Shown here one piece after another: positions 1 to 5,087 of a stretch of DNA of 5,087 nt. The translations under genes were made by a program, and so were the position numbers. How positions within the stretch are numbered: the first letter of the stretch is position 1; every line of letters starts with the position of its first letter. A model generated the notes under the pieces. It ran no database searches. It worked only from the letters and a program-made list of their open reading frames with translations, and was not told where the DNA came from. Source of the DNA: Clostridia bacterium (GTDB lineage Bacteria > Bacillota_E > SLMV01 > PUMD01); NCBI GenBank assembly GCA_003563755.1, contig PWUB01000252.1, positions 1 to 5,087 of the forward strand, written 5' to 3'.

Positions 1-1
1 C

Positions 2-985
2 GTATGCGACGATAGTACGGGGATCTGCCGTCCTCCGTGGGGCATGGCCGTGGATGGCGGAGGCACCGTCTACATCACGGATTCCGAGGCGTGCACCCTG
101 ATGGTGCTGGGGCCAAAAGGGGAGAAGATGACCCTGTCCTTCGAGGAGGGGGTAACTCCCTCCTTTTTGGCGCTCGCGGCGGGCCGCCTCTTCTTCTTTG
201 ACGAGGGTTCGGACCGTCTTATGGGCATCTGCATCGAGGAACTGGCGGCCGGTGATGCCGGGGTGGTGCCGGTGGACGAGGGAGTGCCCCTGGCTTCCCT
301 GGTCCGTGGGATGCTCTCCGGGGCCGGCTACGCGGCCGATGAAGATGACGATGATGATCCTGTACAGGTCACGCTCCACCGCCTCGAAGGCGTGGGAAGC
401 GGTCTATTCGCCTTCTGTGACCTCGTGACGGACCGGGCCATTTACCGGGTGGCCGTCGAATGGCAGCCGATGTCGGGGGGTGATGTTCGCTGGATCTACC
501 TGGCGGTGACCGGTGAATCCCCCGCCGGCTGGAGGGAGATCATCCCGGAGGACAGGGTCCTCGGATCTGCGGCCGCCGATGTCGCGCCGGCGGGGTCCCT
601 GAGGTCGCACCGAGGAGATCTGCTGTGGCAGGTGCAGACCCCGGGCGCCGACTTCCTCTGGCGGAGCCACCACCCGGTGATGCCCCACCTGGTGGGGGCC
701 GGACCGGATGGCCTGTGGATCGCCGAGAGGCGGCCCGCGCCCGCTGCCGGCCTGGGCGTGACCGCTTTCTCCTCGGAATGGACCCTCAACTGGGTCACTA
801 CCGGAGGAGAGCTGCTGCAGACAGTACGGATCTCGTGGCCGCAGAAGTGGCGGTCGGGACCCACCGTCGCCGTGCACGGCGACACCCTGTACCTGCTGCA
901 CCCCGACGGCCGGGGGCAGCTCGTCCTCAGATCACTGACCGTGCGCACCCACCTGCGGTGGCGCAGGAGTGAAGATCCACTGTGA
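2..985 (+). CDS. Beta-propeller (NHL-like) protein of unknown function, 5' end outside the window
   Basis: The product is not recognised as a named family. The reading frame has no stop back to position 2. The 14 codons before the ATG at 44 read naturally into it: PPWGMAVDGGGTVYITD (residues 12-27 of the visible part) is a typical NHL/propeller blade. That ATG also lacks a ribosome binding site, so the true start is probably upstream and 327 C-terminal residues are seen here. Further blade-like strands recur: GRLFFFDEGSDRL (61-73), GLFAFCDLVTDRAIYRV (134-150), DLLWQVQTPGADFLW (206-220), GPDGLWIAERR (234-244) and VHGDTLYLLHPDG (291-303). Residues 113-119 are an unbroken acidic run (DEDDDDD) in a probable loop. 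No membrane segment is visible, and a signal peptide cannot be judged. The gene ends 17 bases before ftcD and is probably in the same transcript. The propeller fold is inferred from repeat texture only; no enzymatic residues can be assigned. Confidence 0.72.
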   Translation, partial: VCDDSTGICRPPWGMAVDGGGTVYITDSEACTLMVLGPKGEKMTLSFEEGVTPSFLALAAGRLFFFDEGSDRLMGICIEELAAGDAGVVPVDEGVPLASLVRGMLSGAGYAADEDDDDDPVQVTLHRLEGVGSGLFAFCDLVTDRAIYRVAVEWQPMSGGDVRWIYLAVTGESPAGWREIIPEDRVLGSAAADVAPAGSLRSHRGDLLWQVQTPGADFLWRSHHPVMPHLVGAGPDGLWIAERRPAPAAGLGVTAFSSEWTLNWVTTGGELLQTVRISWPQKWRSGPTVAVHGDTLYLLHPDGRGQLVLRSLTVRTHLRWRRSEDPL

Positions 986-989
986 TCAG

Positions 990-997
990 AAAGGAGG
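990..997 (+). promoter_or_regulatory. Strong ribosome binding site deciding the ftcD start
   Basis: The eight bases AAAGGAGG end five bases before the GTG at 1003. This supports that GTG over the in-frame GTG at 982, which overlaps the previous gene's stop and would add seven residues (MIRKEAE) that the family normally lacks. Confidence 0.75.
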
Positions 998-1002
998 CAG
1001 AA

Positions 1003-1896
1003 GTGCGGATTATCCAGGCAGTACCCAACTTCAGTGAGGGACGCGATGCTGGCGTGATAGACCAGATACTCGGGGAGTTTGACAGGGAGGGCTGTCAGCT
1101 CCTGGATCACAACGCTGACGGTGATCACAACCGACTGGTGGTGACGGCGGTGGGCGAGCCCGATGGGGTGGTGGAGGCGTGTTTCGCGGCGGCGGAGAAA
1201 GCCCAGGAGCTCATCGACATGGACGAGCATTCGGGCAGCCATCCGCGGATCGGTGCCACCGATGTCATACCCCTCATACCCATCAGGGACGTGACCATGC
1301 AGGAGTGCGTAAAGCTGGCCCGGGCCCTCGGCAGGCGCCTGGCGGACGAGCTGGAGATCCCCGTCTACCTGTACGAGGAGGCGGCCCAGCGACCGGGGCG
1401 CCGCAACCTGGCCAACATCAGGCGCGGTGAGTACGAGGGTCTGAAGGACAAGATCTCGGAGCCGTCGCGAAAACCGGATTTCGGCCCGGCCCGCATGTCT
1501 TCCGCCGGTGCCACGGTGGTCGGAGCCCGCCATCCCCTCATCGCTTACAACGTGTACCTCAACACGGATGATGTCGACGTCGCCAGGGATATCGCCAGGG
1601 TGGTGCGCGGGTCCAGCGGGGGCTTCGTGAACGTGAAAGCCATAGGGCTAAAGGTCGGGGGCGGAGCCGTGCAGGTCTCAATGAACCTCACCAACTTCCG
1701 CCGGACCGCTGTATACCGGGTGTTCGAATTTATCAAGAGGGAGGCACAACACCGCGGAGTCACCGTGGACCGCAGCGAGGTCGTGGGGTTGATTCCCCAG
1801 GCAGCGCTGGTGGCCGCCGCCCGCTACTACCTCCGGCTCACCGACTTTTCGCCGACGGAACAGATACTGGAGTACCGCCTGTCGGAAGAGGAGTGA
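1003..1896 (+). CDS. ftcD: Glutamate formimidoyltransferase
   Basis: Cytoplasmic enzyme of histidine breakdown that transfers the formimino group of N-formimino-L-glutamate to tetrahydrofolate, giving 5-formimino-THF and glutamate. The 297-residue product matches a stand-alone formiminotransferase: an N-terminal subdomain (about 1-180) and a C-terminal subdomain (about 181-297). Visible signatures are VPNFSEGRD (7-15), DGDHNRLVVT (39-48), EHSGSHPRIGATD (75-87), RGEYEGL (141-147), AYNVYLNT (181-188) and VQVSMNLTNF (223-232). His80 in the SHPRIGATD segment aligns with the catalytic histidine of the mammalian enzyme. The GTG start at 1003 follows an excellent ribosome binding site and yields the usual VRIIQ-type N-terminus; a GTG at 982 is the alternative. 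There is no fused cyclodeaminase domain: that activity is encoded separately at 3163-3810, with hutI between. hutI starts four bases after the stop. The gene appears intact. Confidence 0.95.
   Translation: MRIIQAVPNFSEGRDAGVIDQILGEFDREGCQLLDHNADGDHNRLVVTAVGEPDGVVEACFAAAEKAQELIDMDEHSGSHPRIGATDVIPLIPIRDVTMQECVKLARALGRRLADELEIPVYLYEEAAQRPGRRNLANIRRGEYEGLKDKISEPSRKPDFGPARMSSAGATVVGARHPLIAYNVYLNTDDVDVARDIARVVRGSSGGFVNVKAIGLKVGGGAVQVSMNLTNFRRTAVYRVFEFIKREAQHRGVTVDRSEVVGLIPQAALVAAARYYLRLTDFSPTEQILEYRLSEEE
1888..1893 (+). promoter_or_regulatory. Ribosome binding site of hutI inside the end of ftcD
   Basis: GAGGAG lies in the last two sense codons of ftcD, seven bases before the ATG at 1901. It supports that start and suggests translational coupling between the two genes. 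Confidence 0.6.
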
Positions 1897-1900
1897 TCCG

Positions 1901-3148
1901 ATGGCAGCGAGAAGAGAGGGTCAGAAGTTGACGGGTGACCTGGTCGTTGTGAACATAGGCAGCCTCAGCACCCCGGGCCCGGAATCCGGCTGGGAGGTCG
2001 AAACCGTCGCGGACGCCCACGTGGTAATCCAAAACGGCTTCATAACCTCCGTGGGCGGGGGTAGCCCGCCGGACGGGCTCGAGGTTCTCGATGCCCAGGG
2101 CCGCTGTGCTGTTCCCGCCCTGTGTGACCCCCATACCCATGCCGTGTTTGCGGGCTGGCGGGCCGATGAGTTCGTACGCCGATTGGAGGGGGTCGCCTAC
2201 AAGGACATCCTCGCCTCCGGAGGCGGTATCCTGCAGACGGTGCGGACGACCCGGGACGCCAGCAGAGAGGAGCTCTGTGGCCTTTTGACGGAGAGGCTGG
2301 ACGTGATGCTTTCGCACGGTGTTCTCACCTGCGAGGTCAAGAGCGGGTACGGCCTCAACCGCAGAGACGAGATCAAGATGTTGGAGGCGGCAGCCGAGGC
2401 GGACTCCAACCATCCCGTCGACGTCGTGCCGACCTTCCTGGGTGCCCACGCTGTGCCCCCTGAGTACTCCGGAGATCCTTCGGGGTACGTTCGCGAGGTC
2501 GTCATCCCGCTGATGAGGGTGATCGCGGGACGGGGCCTGGCTGAATACGCCGACGTGTTCTGCGAACCCGGGGTTTTTGGCATCGACGATGCCCGCAGGG
2601 TGCTGCAGGCTGCATCAGATGCAGGCCTCGGCCTGCGACTTCACGCCGACGAAATCGAGCCTGCGGGCGGTACGGCCCTGGCAGCCGAGATGGGTTCTGT
2701 GGCGGCGGACCACCTGCTCGCCGCACCCGATGATGAGCTGCTGTCTCTGCGTGATGCGGGAGTAACGGCAGTGCTACTTCCCGGCACTGCCTTCATCCTG
2801 GGAGAGCAGTATGCGCGGGCCCGGTGGATGATAGATAACGGGATCTCCGTGGCCCTGGGCACTGACTTCAACCCCGGCAGCTGTCCCATCGTGGACATTG
2901 GCCTCATAATGACCCTGGCCTGTCTCAAGATGGGGATGTCCCCCGCCGAGGTGCTGGTGGCGGTGACCCGCAATGCCACCCGGTCCGTGGGACGGTCAGA
3001 TAGGGGCGTGGTTGCGCCCGGATTCCGGGGTGACCTGGTGATTCTCGAAGCACCTGAATACACCCACCTGGTGTACCGGCCCGGGGCACCCCTCGTGAAC
3101 CGGGTGGTACGTGCCGGTGTTCAGGTCTATCCACGGACCGCAGTATGA
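1901..3148 (+). CDS. hutI: Imidazolonepropionase
   Basis: Hydrolyses 4-imidazolone-5-propionate to N-formimino-L-glutamate, the third step of histidine degradation and the source of the substrate for the neighbouring formiminotransferase. The 415-residue product is a metal-dependent amidohydrolase of normal family length. An N-terminal beta-sandwich piece (about 10-70) precedes the TIM-barrel core, and the C-terminal strands (about 365-410) return to the sandwich. The metal-site motif is DPHTH (76-80, ligands His78 and His80), with further probable ligands His248 in LHADE (247-251) and Asp322 in GTDFNPGSCP (320-329). Glu251 and His271 (ADH) are in the expected catalytic positions. Other signatures are GGGILQTVR (107-115), EVKSGYGL (145-152), PTFLGAHAVPPEY (177-189) and VLLPGTAF (291-298). 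The ATG at 1901 has a ribosome binding site in the end of ftcD. No key residue is missing. The gene sits between the two folate-dependent formimino-processing genes. Confidence 0.96.
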   Translation: MAARREGQKLTGDLVVVNIGSLSTPGPESGWEVETVADAHVVIQNGFITSVGGGSPPDGLEVLDAQGRCAVPALCDPHTHAVFAGWRADEFVRRLEGVAYKDILASGGGILQTVRTTRDASREELCGLLTERLDVMLSHGVLTCEVKSGYGLNRRDEIKMLEAAAEADSNHPVDVVPTFLGAHAVPPEYSGDPSGYVREVVIPLMRVIAGRGLAEYADVFCEPGVFGIDDARRVLQAASDAGLGLRLHADEIEPAGGTALAAEMGSVAADHLLAAPDDELLSLRDAGVTAVLLPGTAFILGEQYARARWMIDNGISVALGTDFNPGSCPIVDIGLIMTLACLKMGMSPAEVLVAVTRNATRSVGRSDRGVVAPGFRGDLVILEAPEYTHLVYRPGAPLVNRVVRAGVQVYPRTAV

Positions 3149-3154
3149 AAGGAG
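3148..3154 (+). promoter_or_regulatory. Ribosome binding site favouring a TTG start for the cyclodeaminase gene
   Basis: AAAGGAG begins at the last base of the hutI stop and ends eight bases before the TTG at 3163. The alternative ATG at 3145 has no purine-rich site upstream. The arrangement (stop, then AAAGGAG, then a non-ATG start) repeats that seen before ftcD. Confidence 0.55.
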
Positions 3155-3162
3155 AAGAAGTC

Positions 3163-3810
3163 TTGGACGCAAAGGAGACGATGCAGAGCTTCCGAGAAGC
3201 CGCGATGGAGGAGTTCATAAACGGCCTCTCGGCGGACGATCCTACTCCCGGAGGGGGGACGGTCTCTGCCATGGCAGGGGCGATGGCAGCGGGCCTGGTC
3301 ATCATGGTGGCCGCTCTGACCGATGGAAAGAATGCCTACAAGGAAGCATGGGAAGAGGCCGCCGCCTGCTCGGAGGAGGCCGAGCTGCTCCGTGAGGAGC
3401 TGCTGGACCTGGCCGACGAGGATACCCACGCCTTCGACCAGGTCATGGCCGCCCTGCGCATGCCCAGGGGTTCGGAGCGGGAGAAGAAGGCCCGGGCCCG
3501 GGCCCTTCAGGGGGCAACCCGCCAGGCCACCGAGGTCCCCAGGCAGGTGGTCAGCCGCTGCCTGCAGGTGACCGTGCTGGCGCTGCAGATGGCCGAACGG
3601 GGGAATGCGAATGCAGTCAGCGACGCCCTGGTGGCCGGGGAGCTGGCCGCCGCGGGACTGCGCGGGGCTCTCGCCAATGTGAGGATCAACCTGGGATCGC
3701 CCGGAGATGATGATTACCGCTGTGTGGTCCTCGATGAGATGCAGCGCGCCGTGGGCAGGTTGGACGAGCTTCTACCGGCCCTCCGTGAGGCAGCGGAAGA
3801 ACGACTGTGA
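3163..3810 (+). CDS. fchA: Formiminotetrahydrofolate cyclodeaminase / methenyl-THF cyclohydrolase family protein
   Basis: Member of the FTCD C-terminal domain family. In this context it probably deaminates 5-formimino-THF to 5,10-methenyl-THF and ammonia, completing the one-carbon transfer begun by FtcD; relatives instead act as methenyl-THF cyclohydrolases, and the sequence alone does not separate the two. The 215-residue, mostly helical protein shows the family start FINGLSADDPTPGGGTVSAM (18-37), with the conserved PGGG turn and an Ala/Gly-rich helix (35-52). It also has DTHAFDQVMAALRMPR (87-102), VPRQV (125-129), and the closing GNANAVSDALVAGELAAAG (147-165) followed by ANVRINL (171-177). 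The hydrophobic stretch at 36-52 belongs to the domain and is not a membrane anchor. I prefer the TTG at 3163 because of the well-placed AAAGGAG; the in-frame ATG at 3145 overlaps the hutI stop and would give 221 residues. The stop overlaps the birA start by four bases (GTGA). Confidence 0.9.
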   Translation: MDAKETMQSFREAAMEEFINGLSADDPTPGGGTVSAMAGAMAAGLVIMVAALTDGKNAYKEAWEEAAACSEEAELLREELLDLADEDTHAFDQVMAALRMPRGSEREKKARARALQGATRQATEVPRQVVSRCLQVTVLALQMAERGNANAVSDALVAGELAAAGLRGALANVRINLGSPGDDDYRCVVLDEMQRAVGRLDELLPALREAAEERL

Positions 3811-4583
3811 GCACCGGCGCCGACGACGCGGGCAGAATCAAGACCCTGGTGCGCCGCCGGGTTTCGTCAACCAACGATGAGGCCAGGCGTCTCCTTGAGC
3901 GCGGGGATCTGCACGGCCCGGCGGTGATCCTGGCAGAGGTGCAGACGCGAGGAAGGGGCCGGAGCGGCAGGCGGTGGGTTTCGCCCCCGGGAGGATTGTG
4001 GATGACCCGGGTGATGCTTCCGAAAACACCCCGGTCGCGGTGGTCTTTGTATTCGCTGTTGGCCGGCGTGGCCGCGGCCCGTGCCGTCGAACGCACTGCG
4101 GGACTCAGACCCTGGTTGAAGTGGCCGAACGACCTGATGTACGCCGACCGGAAGCTGGGAGGGATCCTCTGCGAGGCGGTGGGTGAGCACATGATCATCG
4201 GTGTCGGTATCAATGTCTGCATACAATGGCCGGAGGGTGAGCGCATCATCGATCCCGAGCCCGTGGATCTCGACTCCGCCCTCGGCGGCCTCGAGATCGG
4301 CGAGGGAGATTTGATATCCCGGCTGGCGGAGGAGCTCAACTGCCAGATCGACCGCCTCGATGACCTGTTCACACGGGACGCTGCAGCCGTTGTCAATGCC
4401 TGGCGTGAGTACTCCGATATACAGGACAGAAGAGTTCGCATAACCTCGCCCACGGAGTCCATCGAGGGAGTGGCCCGGGACATCACGGATGAAGGTGCCT
4501 TGCTCGTTGAGCTCGGTTCAGGCGAGATGCGGCAGTTTTTCGCCGCCCATGTTAGTCTGCGGCTGGGAGGTGAAGACCGGTGA
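3807..4583 (+). CDS. birA: Biotin--[biotin carboxyl-carrier protein] ligase, class I without DNA-binding domain
   Basis: Cytoplasmic enzyme that activates biotin with ATP to biotinyl-5'-AMP and attaches it to the acceptor lysine of biotin-dependent carboxylases or decarboxylases. The 258-residue product begins almost directly with the catalytic domain: VSSTNDEA (19-26), the biotin-adenylate loop GRGRSGRRW (49-57), KWPNDLM (105-111), RKLGGIL (115-121) and GVGINV (132-137). A short SH3-like C-terminal domain follows (about 207-253). There is no N-terminal winged helix, so it is a class I ligase that cannot act as the biotin-operon repressor in the way E. coli BirA does. The GTG at 3807 overlaps the preceding TGA, with only a weak GGAAG site seven bases upstream, which suggests coupled translation. 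The gene overlaps the next start by four bases. No biotin synthesis gene or biotin-accepting protein is in the window. Its place after histidine-degradation genes looks like operon convenience rather than a shared pathway. All catalytic motifs are intact. Confidence 0.95.
   Translation: MSTGADDAGRIKTLVRRRVSSTNDEARRLLERGDLHGPAVILAEVQTRGRGRSGRRWVSPPGGLWMTRVMLPKTPRSRWSLYSLLAGVAAARAVERTAGLRPWLKWPNDLMYADRKLGGILCEAVGEHMIIGVGINVCIQWPEGERIIDPEPVDLDSALGGLEIGEGDLISRLAEELNCQIDRLDDLFTRDAAAVVNAWREYSDIQDRRVRITSPTESIEGVARDITDEGALLVELGSGEMRQFFAAHVSLRLGGEDR
4565..4573 (+). promoter_or_regulatory. Strong ribosome binding site for the P1 peptidase gene, within the birA 3' end
   Basis: GGGAGGTGA is a near-complete complement of the 16S rRNA 3' end and finishes six bases before the GTG at 4580. 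It fixes that start even though the gene is cut by the window edge. It also suggests the gene can be translated strongly in its own right, not only by readthrough from birA. Confidence 0.7.
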
Positions 4584-5087
4584 CTGACAACAACACTCTG
4601 ACCGCCGTACCCGGAGTTCGGGTGGGACACTGGACGGATGGGCAAGCCCTCACCGGCCTGACGGTGGTGCTTTTCCCCGGGGGAGCCGTGGGGGCGGTCT
4701 CCGTGAGAGGCGGCGCCCCGGGTACCCGTGAGACCGCCCTTCTCGCGCCCGGGAACACGGTGGAGCGGGTCGACGGCTTTCTCCTGACCGGCGGGTCGGC
4801 CTTCGGCCTCGATGCTGCCGCCGGGGTCATGGAGTACCTGGCCCGGCGCGGCATAGGCTTCTGCATCGGCAGCGTCGTCGTCCCCATCGTACCCGCGGCG
4901 GTGGTTTTCGACATGGGTATAGGCGAGCCCCGGGCCCCCGGTCCTGAGGCTGCCGCCGCCGCATGCGAGCTGGCCCGTGAAGGACCGGTGGTTGAGGGTT
5001 CCGTCGGGGCGGGAACCGGCTGCACCGTCGGTAAGCTTCGCGGCATCGACCGTGCCACCCGGGGCGGCCTGGGGAGCAGCGCGGTTC
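4580..5087 (+). CDS. P1 (DmpA/S58-type) family peptidase or amidohydrolase, 3' end outside the window
   Basis: The first 169 codons are present and the frame is open to the right edge. The start is a GTG overlapping the birA stop by four bases, with a near-perfect ribosome binding site. The sequence matches the N-terminal half of the P1 family: TAVPGVRVGHWTD (8-20), VRGGAPGTRET (43-53), LLTGGSAFGLDAAAGV (69-84), VVPIVPAAVVFD (99-110) and VGAGTGCTVGKLRG (140-153), then RGGLGSSAV at the edge. Family members include DmpA-type aminopeptidases, beta-peptidyl aminopeptidases and the nylon-oligomer hydrolase NylC. They self-cleave into two chains and use the newly exposed Ser or Thr as nucleophile. 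That cleavage site lies in the C-terminal half, outside this window, so activity cannot be judged. No signal peptide is seen, which suggests a cytoplasmic enzyme. The substrate is unknown, and the hut/birA context does not settle it. Confidence 0.88.
   Translation, partial: MTDNNTLTAVPGVRVGHWTDGQALTGLTVVLFPGGAVGAVSVRGGAPGTRETALLAPGNTVERVDGFLLTGGSAFGLDAAAGVMEYLARRGIGFCIGSVVVPIVPAAVVFDMGIGEPRAPGPEAAAAACELAREGPVVEGSVGAGTGCTVGKLRGIDRATRGGLGSSAV

Noticed and set aside
986..1002. Possible promoter or riboswitch ahead of ftcD
   Set aside because: The gap is only 17 bases and is occupied by the ribosome binding site, with no room for a leader structure. Any operon promoter must be further upstream, and I could not identify -35/-10 pairs with confidence inside the preceding gene.
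496..1533. Long open frame on the minus strand (345 codons) spanning the end of the propeller-like gene and the first half of ftcD
   Set aside because: It lies opposite two better-supported coding frames. Its translation has no recognisable domain, is rich in Arg/Pro/Ser/His as expected from GC-rich antisense DNA, and crosses a gene boundary.
3268..3320. Hydrophobic Ala/Gly/Met-rich stretch that could be read as a membrane segment
   Set aside because: It follows the PGGG motif and is the conserved buried helix of the FTCD C-terminal domain family, a soluble protein.
3489..3504. Perfect 16-base GC palindrome built from GGCCC/GGGCC units
   Set aside because: It is fully explained by the codons for alternating Ala-Arg (gcc cgg gcc cgg gcc) in a basic helix conserved in the cyclodeaminase family. 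It has no T-tract and lies mid-gene, so it is not a terminator or evident operator.
3686..4645. Long open frame on the minus strand (319 codons) opposite birA
   Set aside because: birA is certain from its motifs on the plus strand. The antisense product is low-complexity Ser/Arg/Pro-rich and runs across three genes.
4552..5058. Minus-strand open frame of 168 codons opposite the P1 peptidase gene
   Set aside because: The plus strand carries clear P1-family motifs. The reverse product is Pro/Ala/Ser/Thr-rich with no domain, which is a composition artefact.

Overview
The window is a tightly packed, single-strand (+) run of six genes with no intergenic gap longer than about 17 bases. By eye the DNA is GC-rich, with strong G/C preference at third codon positions. 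Several genes have very good Shine-Dalgarno matches (AAAGGAGG, AAAGGAG, GGAGGTGA), and four of the five visible starts appear to be GTG or TTG. Three traits together fit a GC-rich, probably anaerobic member of the Bacillota (Clostridia-like lineages) or a similar anaerobe: separate formiminotransferase and cyclodeaminase genes, a biotin ligase without a DNA-binding domain, and strong ribosome binding sites. That placement is an inference. No rRNA or other marker is present.

Layout: (1) positions 2-985, the 3' part of a gene of unknown function whose product looks like an NHL/beta-propeller protein; its frame is open to the left edge, so the true start lies outside. (2) 1003-1896, glutamate formimidoyltransferase (ftcD). 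(3) 1901-3148, imidazolonepropionase (hutI). (4) 3163-3810, a cyclodeaminase/cyclohydrolase (FTCD C-terminal domain family, fchA-like). (5) 3807-4583, a class I biotin--protein ligase (birA). (6) 4580 to the right edge, the N-terminal half of a P1 (DmpA/S58-type) family peptidase or amidohydrolase.

Genes 2-4 form the lower part of histidine catabolism by the tetrahydrofolate route. HutI opens imidazolone-5-propionate to N-formimino-L-glutamate. FtcD moves the formimino group to tetrahydrofolate, releasing glutamate. The cyclodeaminase then converts 5-formimino-THF to 5,10-methenyl-THF plus ammonia, which feeds the one-carbon pool. The upstream enzymes, histidine ammonia-lyase (hutH) and urocanase (hutU), are not in the window. 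birA and the P1 peptidase follow by 4-base stop/start overlaps, so they are probably co-translated with the hut genes, although no biochemical link to histidine is evident.

I saw no RNA gene, mobile element, CRISPR array, promoter or intrinsic terminator. The window looks like the middle of one polycistronic unit. Nothing in it clearly marks an undescribed system. The least explained parts are the propeller-like gene and the reason for the birA/P1-peptidase linkage.
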